From Polaromonas sp. (GTDB lineage: Bacteria; Pseudomonadota; Gammaproteobacteria; Burkholderiales; Burkholderiaceae_C): a DNA stretch of 64,000 nt. This document shows positions 26,065-33,662 of this stretch, piece after piece. The translations under genes and the position numbers were made by a program. The DNA lies in contig NZ_JAQSDA010000028.1 in assembly GCF_029945685.1 (NCBI RefSeq), positions 124,001-188,000 on the forward strand, written 5' to 3'. Within the stretch, counting starts at the first letter, position 1. Every line of letters starts with the position of its first letter. A model generated the notes under the pieces. It ran no database searches and was not told where the DNA came from. It saw nothing but the letters and a program-made list of their open reading frames with translations.

Positions 26065-27809
26065 GCCGGCACCGCCTCGCGTCCGACTGCCTGGCCGGCC
26101 CCGTTTGCGACAGCTGCGATGTGCAGGGCCGTGAGGTAGCCGAAGGTCATGTTCGGTCCGTGGGTGATACCGGCGCCGGGATAGTTGCCGCCCATGATGC
26201 TGGCGCGGTCGTTGCCCACTGCATACAGCCCCTTTATGGCCGTGCCATCGCTGCGCATCACCTCGCCCGCCACGCTGGTCTGGATGCCGTCGAAGGTGCC
26301 CAGATCGCCCATAACGAGCTTGATTGCGTAGAACGGCCCGTTTTGCACTGGCGCCACGCAGGGGTTGGGCTTGCTTGCGGGATCGGCCAGATAGCGGTTG
26401 AAGCTGGTGCTACCGCGTTCAAACGCCGGGTCTTCACCTTGGGCGGCACCGACGTTGTACTCGCGCACGGTCTGCTCCAGCGCTGTGGGGTTGATGCCTG
26501 CGCGTGTGGCCAGCTCCGCCAGGGTTTTGTCCTGCAACAGGTAACCGTTGCGGACGAAGCGACCGATGGGCATGGGCGAGGGCTTGACGTAGCCCAGGCC
26601 GTATTTTCCCAGCGTGGTCTTGTCGCAGACCAGCCACATGGCTGTTTCGGGCAAATCCCTGCAGGCCTTCACCATGGCAGCTCCGACGTCGTGGTACGAG
26701 TTGGATTCATTGGTGAAGCGCTTGCCGTTGGACAGTACCCCGATTACACCGGGCTTGTACCGATCCAGCAGGTGTGGAAAGACTCCCACCTCACCGTTGC
26801 CATAGTCGACCCGGGTGACCGGCATCCAGGCTGCTGGTTCTTTGAAGCGGATTTCCATGACGCCGCCCACGGCCTCGGCCATCTGGATTCCGTCGCCGGT
26901 GTTCGATTCAGGCGTGGGGGAGAGGTGTTCATGCCCCCGGCGGACATGCGGGTACGCCTTTGCGATACGCTGGATGTCGTGCGGAAACCCGCCGCAGGCC
27001 AGCACCACGCCATGGCGCGCGCTGAAAATGCGCTCGGCGCCTCCATCCGCAGCAGTTGCTTTGGCGGCGACACCCACTACCCTGTCACCTTCCATGATGA
27101 CCCTGTGGGCTGCCGTGGAGGTGAGGATGGGGATGCCCATATCCAGTGCCGATTGAGCCAGCCGCGCGGCCAGCGCGTTGCCGCTGGTAACGTTGATGGC
27201 GCGCTTGTACAGCGCCAGCTCACGGATGTGGTTAGCCAACCGTCGGGCCACGTACAGGAAGGAGGTGAGCGACTTGGTGGCCTGAAAGAAATGCTTGAGG
27301 TCGGCGTTAGACGAGTTGAACATCATGCCCATGAAGGTGATGGTCTTGAGCGGTGGCTTCAACCGCTTCATGTCCTTGCCTAACTGGCGGATGTCGTAAG
27401 GCGCGGCCAGGATTGAGCGCCCGATGTTCACTCCCCCGGGCACATCGGGGTGGTAGTCTGGGTAGAGCGTGGGGACGAACTTCATCTGGGTCTTACTCTC
27501 CATGAAGTCGACCATCCGGGGGCCATTGGCGATGAAGGCGCTCACGCTTTCCTCATCGTAGAAAACGCCGGTCTCCTGCATCAGGTAGGTGCGCACGGCC
27601 TGTACCGAATCGGCGGGGTTCTGCTTACGGCCGTGGTGGTTCAGTGGTATCCACAGTACACCCCCCGACAAAGCGGTGGTGCCGCCAAACACCGGTTCTT
27701 TTTCCAGCACCACGACGTTCAGTCCGCGCGCCTTGGCGGTGATCGCACAGGACAGGCCGGCGGCGCCGGAGCCCACCACGATCAAGTCATACTGGGTTTC
27801 CTGGGTCAT
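26061..27809 (-). CDS. FAD-dependent dehydrogenase, 3-ketosteroid-delta1-dehydrogenase/fumarate-reductase-like
   Basis: The 582-residue flavoprotein begins with the dinucleotide-binding fold YDLIVVGSGAAGLSCAI and EKEPVFGGTTALSGG. It ends with the second FAD segment KGLYAVGNDRASIMGGNYPG and AGITHGPNMTFGYL. This pattern is shared by 3-ketosteroid dehydrogenases and related FAD-binding-2 enzymes. It would desaturate a cyclic ketone or reduce an enoate. No signal peptide. Its neighbours suggest a role in a ring or branched acid pathway, but I cannot name the substrate. Confidence 0.88.
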   Translation of the reverse strand: MTQETQYDLIVVGSGAAGLSCAITAKARGLNVVVLEKEPVFGGTTALSGGVLWIPLNHHGRKQNPADSVQAVRTYLMQETGVFYDEESVSAFIANGPRMVDFMESKTQMKFVPTLYPDYHPDVPGGVNIGRSILAAPYDIRQLGKDMKRLKPPLKTITFMGMMFNSSNADLKHFFQATKSLTSFLYVARRLANHIRELALYKRAINVTSGNALAARLAQSALDMGIPILTSTAAHRVIMEGDRVVGVAAKATAADGGAERIFSARHGVVLACGGFPHDIQRIAKAYPHVRRGHEHLSPTPESNTGDGIQMAEAVGGVMEIRFKEPAAWMPVTRVDYGNGEVGVFPHLLDRYKPGVIGVLSNGKRFTNESNSYHDVGAAMVKACRDLPETAMWLVCDKTTLGKYGLGYVKPSPMPIGRFVRNGYLLQDKTLAELATRAGINPTALEQTVREYNVGAAQGEDPAFERGSTSFNRYLADPASKPNPCVAPVQNGPFYAIKLVMGDLGTFDGIQTSVAGEVMRSDGTAIKGLYAVGNDRASIMGGNYPGAGITHGPNMTFGYLTALHIAAVANGAGQAVGREAVPA

Positions 27810-27905
27810 TGCTGTTTTTTGTTCAGAGGAATGGAAGTGGGGAAGGCGGCCCTGGCATCGCGCGCAGGGCCGGAGTGACCCTGCACGGGCAGGGCTCAGT
27901 GAGGC

Positions 27906-28874
27906 TCAGTCGGCCTTGATGTTGTACTTGCCGATGATCTCGCGCCACTGGGCCGACTCGCGCGCCATGATGGCCCCGAACTCGGCGGGGGTGGAGGTCT
28001 GCGGCACAGCGCCGGTGGGCAGCAAACGCGCGCGTACGCCGTCATCGGCCATTACCTTGCGCACGGCGGCATTGATTTTTTGGATCACATCGTCCGGTGT
28101 AGCGGCCGGTGCCAACAGTCCAAACCAGACCTCGGAGACAAAGCCGGGAACCACCTTGTTGATCGTCGGTACGCCGGGCACTACGGACGAGGGGGTGGCG
28201 CTGGCCACGCCCAGCATGGTCAAGTTGCCCTGCGCCACTTGGCCGAGCATAGCGGCCGATGGCGTGGTCATCAGCATTTGCACCTCTCCCGAGCGCGCGG
28301 CCATGGTCGTTGCCGCCTCCCCCTTGTATGGCACGTGCTCCACCGTCAGCCCTGCCATCTGCGAGAACCGGGCGGTGGAAAGATGGCCGTACGAGGCAGC
28401 GCCGGCCGAGGCATACATGATGCCGCCGGGCTGCTTCTTGGCGTACTCGAGGAAATCGGTCAGGTTGGCGGCCGGCACCGCCTTGTTGGTCACCAGCACC
28501 ATGGGCACGTTGGTAACTGTGGTCACCGGCTTGAAGTCCTTGAGTGGATCGGACTCCGACTTTGGGTTAAGCAGCGGCGCGATCAGCACACCGTTGTTGG
28601 GATAGAGCAGGGTATAGCCGTCTGCGCGGGACTTGGCCACGTACTGTGCGGCAATCACACCGGACGCCCCGGGCTTGTTGTCCACGATGACAGGCTGGCC
28701 CAGCTCCTTGCCCAGCTGCGCCTGGATCATGCGGACCTGCGCATCGCTGGTGCCGCCGGCAGGATAGGGCACGACGATCGTAATAGGGCGGGAGGGGAAT
28801 TTTTCCTGCGCGAAGGCCGTGCCTGCGGCAAGGCCCGTCAATGTAAGTATCAAGGCATGCGTGGTCAGTTTCAT
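27906..28874 (-). CDS. Bug/TctC-family periplasmic solute receptor
   Basis: It has a signal peptide (LTTHALILTLTGLAAGTAFA) and the Bug motifs FPSRPITIVVPYPAGGTSD, VIVDNKPGASGVIAAQYVA and SRADGYTLLYPNNGV. It is the first gene of the minus-strand operon and only about a third identical by eye to the second receptor, so the two may bind different acids. Transcription probably starts from TTGAAC/CATAAT near 28,967-28,938, under the FCD operator. Confidence 0.93.
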   Translation of the reverse strand: MKLTTHALILTLTGLAAGTAFAQEKFPSRPITIVVPYPAGGTSDAQVRMIQAQLGKELGQPVIVDNKPGASGVIAAQYVAKSRADGYTLLYPNNGVLIAPLLNPKSESDPLKDFKPVTTVTNVPMVLVTNKAVPAANLTDFLEYAKKQPGGIMYASAGAASYGHLSTARFSQMAGLTVEHVPYKGEAATTMAARSGEVQMLMTTPSAAMLGQVAQGNLTMLGVASATPSSVVPGVPTINKVVPGFVSEVWFGLLAPAATPDDVIQKINAAVRKVMADDGVRARLLPTGAVPQTSTPAEFGAIMARESAQWREIIGKYNIKAD

Positions 28875-28937
28875 TAAATGTCTCCAATAAGTGTGTCTGC
28901 AGCCGCACCAAGGACGAAGCTCCAGGTGGAGCCTCCC

Positions 28938-28978
28938 ATTATGACCGCAATTTTATCAAGGGTTCAATGGTTGGTCCA
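28938..28978 (-). promoter_or_regulatory. Divergent control region with promoter and FCD/GntR-type operator
   Basis: On the minus strand, TTGAAC (28962-28967) and CATAAT (28938-28943) are 18 bp apart. The site TGGTTGGTCCA (28968-28978) abuts the -35 box and shares the TGGTT...CCA core with the sites at 15127 and 16818. It is one mismatch from TNGTNNNACNA. It also lies 20 bp before the start of the divergent transporter gene, so one bound dimer could control both directions. Confidence 0.55.
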
Positions 28979-28997
28979 ATAATTGTATAGTAACGGC

Positions 28998-30488
28998 ATG
29001 AAAAAAGACAAACGGCTTTGCAATCCCGAGCCCGGGCTGTCTGGTGGAACGCTAGCCGTCCCCCTTGGCCGCGCTCGCACGGGGGCCGCTGTTCGCGAGT
29101 GGCTGGTGCCTTTGCTGATGGTGCTCATTCCGGTGCTCACGCTGTTGGATGCGAAAGGGGGGTGGTACTGGCCCCTATGGGCGCTGGCAACCGTCAGCGC
29201 CCTGTTCATCGCGTTGGAAGGAAGGCATGCCCCTGCCGCCGTGCGCCGCACCTCGTTGGTACTGGCGGTCATCACCGTGGGCCTGCTGCCCATGATCGAT
29301 GCCCCCTGGCAGGCGCTACAGCGGGGTATCCGCATTGGCGGGTTGATCGCATCGCTGCTGGTGACGGTGAACCTGCTGTCGCGCGTGGCACTGCGCATCG
29401 TCCGTGTTCGAGAGGTGGTTGGTGGCCTTTACCAGTTGCCGCAGCACCGCCGCTACCTGGGCCTCACGGTGGCCAGCCAGTTCTTTGGCGGGCTCCTGGG
29501 TCTGGCGGGTATTGCGATGATGATGGAGATGGCCGCGCGCGAGGCCGACATGACCGACGCGCAAAAGGTTTCGGCGTTCTCCGCCATTGCGCGCGGCTAT
29601 GCGGCCGTGAGCCTGTGGAGCCCAATCTACAGCAACATGAGCATTGCGCTGGCGCTTTATGGCGGGCCGGACTGGGTGGGCGTGTTGCCCTATGTTCTGG
29701 CCGTGTCTGCCCTGCTGATGGGGCTGGGGCTGCTGCTCGACCGTGTCGAGCGCCCGTGTATCCCTGGCAGCGACAGCCCCGCTGACCCCGCCGGGGGCGG
29801 GCCGCAGGTGCAGCGCGTGGGACCACTGCTTCGGCAGGCATTGCCGGTGGTGGCTGTCATGTTGTGCTTTCTGGGCTTCATGGTGCTCGCAAGCCGCCAG
29901 TTGGCACTGCCTATCTCGGCCGTGATCATTGCCAGTGCGCCTGTGGCGGCCTGGCTGTTGAGCGTGGCGCTGGCTTCGCCCGGCCACCGACGCCTGACAG
30001 AAGGCTCGCGCATGCTGGGCAAGGATTTCCTGGGCTTCAAGGTCATGGTGGGCGAGGTGATGATGTTCTTTGCCTCCGGGTGCGCCGGGACCGTTATTGC
30101 CAGTGCGATTCCCCCGGCCTGGACTGGCACCGTCGGCCAATGGGTGGCGGGCTCGCCCATTCTGGGCAGTCTGTTCATCTCGGCAGCCATAGTGTTGCTG
30201 TCAGCCACCGCCATCCACCCCATGCTCAGTGCTGTGCTGATCGGCTCCAGTTTCTCCCCGCAATTGCTGGGTTTGCCGGTGGGCGCGCACTTGTGCGCCG
30301 TGCTCACCGGCTGGGGGCTGGCCATTATCGTCACCCCGTTCTCGGTGCTCAGCCTGATGGCCAGCCGCTACTCCGGCATTCCCATCCTCGTGATCAGCCT
30401 GCGGGCGAATCTGGTTTACGTCACGCTAGCCGTGCTGGTCTCTTCGCTTCTTCTGGGCGGAATGAGCCGCTTCATTTCCCTCCCCTGA
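28998..30488 (+). CDS. Multi-pass membrane protein, probable organic-acid transporter
   Basis: I prefer ATG 28998 (MKKDKRLCNPEPGL). The roughly 496-residue protein has a short polar N-terminus followed by about ten hydrophobic segments, for example WLVPLLMVLIPVLTLL, YVLAVSALLMGLGLLL and LFISAAIVLLSATAIHPML. Internal Gly-rich turns recall ion-transporter-superfamily (TRAP/CitMHS-like) permeases, but I do not recognise the family. It is divergent from a TctC receptor and followed 6 bp later by a CoA-transferase, which points to uptake of the pathway acid. No typical ribosome site is clear. Confidence 0.6.
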   Translation: MKKDKRLCNPEPGLSGGTLAVPLGRARTGAAVREWLVPLLMVLIPVLTLLDAKGGWYWPLWALATVSALFIALEGRHAPAAVRRTSLVLAVITVGLLPMIDAPWQALQRGIRIGGLIASLLVTVNLLSRVALRIVRVREVVGGLYQLPQHRRYLGLTVASQFFGGLLGLAGIAMMMEMAAREADMTDAQKVSAFSAIARGYAAVSLWSPIYSNMSIALALYGGPDWVGVLPYVLAVSALLMGLGLLLDRVERPCIPGSDSPADPAGGGPQVQRVGPLLRQALPVVAVMLCFLGFMVLASRQLALPISAVIIASAPVAAWLLSVALASPGHRRLTEGSRMLGKDFLGFKVMVGEVMMFFASGCAGTVIASAIPPAWTGTVGQWVAGSPILGSLFISAAIVLLSATAIHPMLSAVLIGSSFSPQLLGLPVGAHLCAVLTGWGLAIIVTPFSVLSLMASRYSGIPILVISLRANLVYVTLAVLVSSLLLGGMSRFISLP

Positions 30489-30494
30489 ACTGAT

Positions 30495-31625
30495 ATGACT
30501 TCTTCATCGAATCCCTCTTCGTCCCTCTCCAACGGGGCCTCAGGTCCGCTGCGCGGCGTGCGCGTCGTCGAGTTCTCTGGCCTGGGGCCGGGCCCTTTTG
30601 CCTGCATGCTACTGTCGGACATGGGGGCAGAGGTGATAAGAATCGACCGGCCCGGCGCTCCGCAGACCGACCCGCGCGACATTACGGGGCGAGGCCGCAA
30701 GACCGTGCTGCTGGACCTGAAAGATCCACGGTCCATTGCCCAGGTGCTCGACATCCTGGCCCATGCTGACATGCTGGTGGAAGGCTTTCGCCCCGGCGTG
30801 ATGGAGCGGCTGGGCCTGAGCCCGCAGGCGGTGGCCTATCGAAACCCGCGCCTGATATACGGCCGCATGACCGGTTGGGGGCAGGACGGGCCACTGGCCC
30901 TGGCCGCAGGCCATGACATCAACTACATCGCGATCACCGGCGCACTGGCTGCCATTGGCGAATCCGGGCGCGGGCCGGTGCCACCGCTCAATCTTGTGGG
31001 CGACTACGGCGGCGGCAGCCTCTATCTGGTGATGGGCCTGCTTGCGGCGTTGCTGGAAGCGCGTGCGAGCGGACGCGGACAGGTGGTGGACGCCGCCATC
31101 TGCGACGGCGCTCTCTCGCTCATGAGCAACAACCAGTCGCACCGGCTGCGCGGCCTCTACGAGGATCGGCGTGGCAGCAACATGCTGGATGGCGGTGCGC
31201 CGTACTACACCACGTACGAGACATCGGACGCGCAGTACGTCTCCATCGGGCCCATCGAGCCCAAGTTCTTCGCGCTGATGTGCCGCATGATCGACCTGCC
31301 ACCCGCCCTGTGGGATGCGCAGAACGACCGCACCCGCTGGCATGCACTGCGCGATGCCATGGCCGCGATCTTTCGCACGCGCAGCCGCGCTCAATGGTGC
31401 GATCAACTCGAAGGCACAGATATCTGTTTTGCACCGGTACTGACCTTGGGGGAGGCAGCGGAACATCCGCACCTGCGTGCGCGTGGCGGCTTTGTCGAGG
31501 TGGCGGGCGTGCAGCAGCCTGCCCCCGCGCCTAGATTCTCGCGCACGCCGTCGGCTGTTCAGGGGCCTTTTGCGGAAGCGGAGGTTACACCACAACAGCT
31601 GGTCGAGGCTTGGCTGCAGGGATGA
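30495..31625 (+). CDS. Family III CoA-transferase / alpha-methylacyl-CoA racemase-like
   Basis: The 376-residue protein has the CaiB/BaiF fold: LRGVRVVEFSGLGPGPFACM, DMGAEVIRIDRP, EGFRPGVMERLGL. It also has the racemase-like GHDINYIAITGALAAIGE (His) and VGDYGGGSLYLVMGLLAALL (Asp), the catalytic pair of alpha-methylacyl-CoA racemases. It could epimerise a 2-methylacyl-CoA so that the dehydrogenase can act. It is co-transcribed with the transporter. Racemase is favoured over transferase because of the His/Asp context. Confidence 0.85.
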   Translation: MTSSSNPSSSLSNGASGPLRGVRVVEFSGLGPGPFACMLLSDMGAEVIRIDRPGAPQTDPRDITGRGRKTVLLDLKDPRSIAQVLDILAHADMLVEGFRPGVMERLGLSPQAVAYRNPRLIYGRMTGWGQDGPLALAAGHDINYIAITGALAAIGESGRGPVPPLNLVGDYGGGSLYLVMGLLAALLEARASGRGQVVDAAICDGALSLMSNNQSHRLRGLYEDRRGSNMLDGGAPYYTTYETSDAQYVSIGPIEPKFFALMCRMIDLPPALWDAQNDRTRWHALRDAMAAIFRTRSRAQWCDQLEGTDICFAPVLTLGEAAEHPHLRARGGFVEVAGVQQPAPAPRFSRTPSAVQGPFAEAEVTPQQLVEAWLQG

Positions 31626-31689
31626 TGTCCAACCAGCAGCGGCAGTGCGGACGCACCTTCATTAGTTTCGCTTCACTTTGGAGCGGTGT

Positions 31690-31882
31690 TCCGCTGGCCG
31701 ACGGTGAGGCCGCGCCTGCCTAGATGCACTCGCTGCTTCGCTCGCAGCGCCGGCATCACACAGTGGCGCTGCGCCTGCCGCTGGGGGCAAAGCGCGGAGG
31801 CACTGGACATTGTCGAAAGCGGCAAGATGATGGGACATGTGCTGTTGGATATTGGTGGGCCACCACAGCAGTCCGGTTCTTG
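31690..31882 (+). pseudogene. Possible quinone-oxidoreductase (MDR) C-terminal remnant
   Basis: The frame ending at 31882 closes with EALDIVESGKMMGHVLLDIG, resembling the last helix and strand of zinc-independent MDR quinone oxidoreductases. The sequence before it is not family-like. Only a short tail would remain. Confidence 0.3.
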
Positions 31883-32047
31883 ATCCAGATCATCCGCGAC
31901 GAGCAAACGGCGATCGCTGCGCTGTTGCGCGCTCTCAAGCTGCTTGTTGTGCGAGGCCACGGGGGTAAACCCCAGCGGTTCTTCGAGGTGGTCCGTTCGA
32001 TGTTTTTTTACATCGACGAGTTTCCCAAGCGACGGATTCAAGCGTAG
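31877..32047 (+). pseudogene. Truncated hemerythrin-like (HHE) domain gene
   Basis: The frame reads FLIQIIRDEQTAIAALLRAL, KLLVVRGHGGKPQRFFEVVR and SMFFYIDEFPKRR, matching the first two helices of bacterial HHE hemerythrins. It then stops (IQA and TAG) where the iron-binding HHP-type motif should follow. Several iron ligands are missing, so the fragment is not functional. No start codon is evident at its 5' end. Confidence 0.6.
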
Positions 32048-32198
32048 ACCCCATAACGCATGCGTAACAAAAGTTGAGTGACCTGCGCGATGCCATCTAT
32101 CGTTTGCATGAGATCAACGGGTCTACGCTGGTCCAAGCCCATCGCGGGGGTCATCAACCACTGCTCGGCAGCCGCGATGCTTCCGAGCTCCTCAACAG
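32048..32198. other. Scar junction between truncated genes
   Basis: The short plus-strand reading LRDAIYRLHEINGSTLVQAH ends at 32200 and may be the tail of another broken gene; I do not recognise it. It abuts the cut end of the acyl-CoA ligase remnant. Confidence 0.3.
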
Positions 32199-33215
32199 CT
32201 AGGGCGCGGCCCCGATGGGGCTGGAGGCTTCGCTCATGCCGTAGCCGGTGCGCACGCCGTCAATGCCGAAGCGCTCCCGAAACTTTTGCAGGTCCGCAAC
32301 CAAGGGCAACATGCTTACCCTTCGGATCGCATGCGCAGTGTCCGCTGCCTGGACCGGTTGCGCCATGAGAAAGCTGGCCTGCGCGCCCAGCAACGTCGTG
32401 TAGGTTGCCTGGAGTTGTGCCGCGTCGTGCCAGAACCGGGAGGCAGAAAATCGTTCGAGCAGCGCGGCCGTCGCTCCCGCAATCCAAGCCTGATAAACAC
32501 CGGCCCACTGCCCGCCAATGTGGAACAGAGGAAGGCCGACAAGCACGACGTCCCGGCTCGACGGCCCGTCCGTTCCACCAGGCAGACAGTGCTTGTAGGC
32601 ATGCGCATGCGTAATACGAACGCCCTTGGCCGGCCCGGTGGTGCCGGACCTGTACATGATGGCGATGAGATCCCAGGGCTTCCTGTCAACGATGAGGGGT
32701 TCTCCGCAAGATTTTTCCAGCGTTCGCAGGCTCGCATTACCGCCCTGCCCGGTGGTGTCGACTATGTGCTTCAACCGCGGGGTCCTGTCGGCAACCTCCT
32801 GAAGACGGGGCAGGAATTCAGGATCGGTGACCATCGTGCTGGCGCCCGAATCATTGATGACGTGCGTCAGGAAATTTCCCACAAACGCCGGGTTGACGGG
32901 TACTTCAACTGCTCCACAAAAACTGATGCCGAGCCATGCTAGGACATGTTCAATCGTATTACCGACCATTAACAGAACGGGCTCGTCCCTGGCGACTCCC
33001 ATATCCGTCAGTCCGCGGGCTATGTGCGATGCGCGTAAGACGAGTTGCTGGTATGAAACTTCACCGAAATTTCCCCGAACCGCAGGATGAGCGGGCTGAA
33101 TTGACGCCATTCGCTGCAACAGGGATGCAAGAGTGCGCTCGCCGATCGGCGCATCTTCTTGGTGCATGCTTTCATCGTCGGCGCGCGCGCGGCTGGGTAC
33201 AAATGCGGGGTCCAT
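32199..33215 (-). pseudogene. AMP-dependent acyl-CoA synthetase, C-terminally truncated
   Basis: The N-terminal two thirds of an ANL-superfamily ligase is present: ADDESMHQEDAPIGERTLAS, FCGAVEVPVNPAFVGNF, the ATP-binding loop MYRSGTTGPAKGVRI and GLPLFHIGGQWAGVYQAW. The A5-like motif GYGMSEASSP comes only six residues before the stop. About 180 residues, including the A7-A10 motifs and the catalytic Lys, are missing, so adenylation chemistry is unlikely. Start is uncertain: ATG 33257, 33215 or 33167. It resembles CaiC-like ligases. Confidence 0.75.
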
Positions 33216-33257
33216 TCCAGTGAATCTACCGCCCGCAATCCGGTTTGCCCATTGCAA

Positions 33258-33390
33258 TGATGTTCAGAATGACTGGCTGAATCGCACGAGCTGAAAGATC
33301 AGGTGCCCGAGTAGATCGGGAAACAGTTTCCTTTCCAGCCAGGCCGAATTTTGGCGTTGGTTTTCTGCTTTTTTTTAACGGCTGAGTGGA
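33258..33390. other. Intergenic, no gene seen
   Basis: This stretch lies between the ligase remnant and the pentamer repeat. I see only a T-rich run near 33,360-33,377 and no convincing frame. Confidence 0.4.
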
Positions 33391-33440
33391 GGCAAGGCAA
33401 GGCAAGGCAAGGCAAGGCAAGGCAAGGCAAGGCAAGGCAA
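33391..33440 (+). repeat. (GGCAA)10 pentanucleotide tandem repeat
   Basis: Ten perfect copies of GGCAA run without interruption. A minus-strand frame through them would encode a Leu-Ala-Leu-Pro-Cys repeat, but that frame has no gene-like flanks. Perfect short tandem arrays of this kind are prone to slippage. Confidence 0.95.
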
Positions 33441-33620
33441 GAATAGAGGATTTAATCTCTCCCCTCCAAGTCTTCGCGAGTGCGTTGCCCATCAAATACT
33501 TACTCAGGCGTAAGTGTCTTTAACCAAAAAATCAAACGTCGACAGCATCTCAGAACGTTAATTCATCGGCGACTCAGGCAACTGAAAGCATTGGGAATTT
33601 TTATTGTCAACCTCGTCCGC

Positions 33621-33651
33621 TGCTATTTTGCTACTGAATAGCAAAATAGCA
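33621..33651. repeat. 13-bp perfect inverted repeat downstream of the yfjI-like gene
   Basis: TGCTATTTTGCTA and TAGCAAAATAGCA are separated by CTGAA. The repeat begins 12 bp beyond the stop of the DUF3987 gene. It could be a rho-independent-like stem without a T tract, a regulator site or an element boundary. Confidence 0.6.
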
Positions 33652-33662
33652 GGGATGCGGAC

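Noticed and set aside
33391..33440. CRISPR-like array
   Set aside because: Five-bp perfect tandem repeat without spacers; no cas genes.
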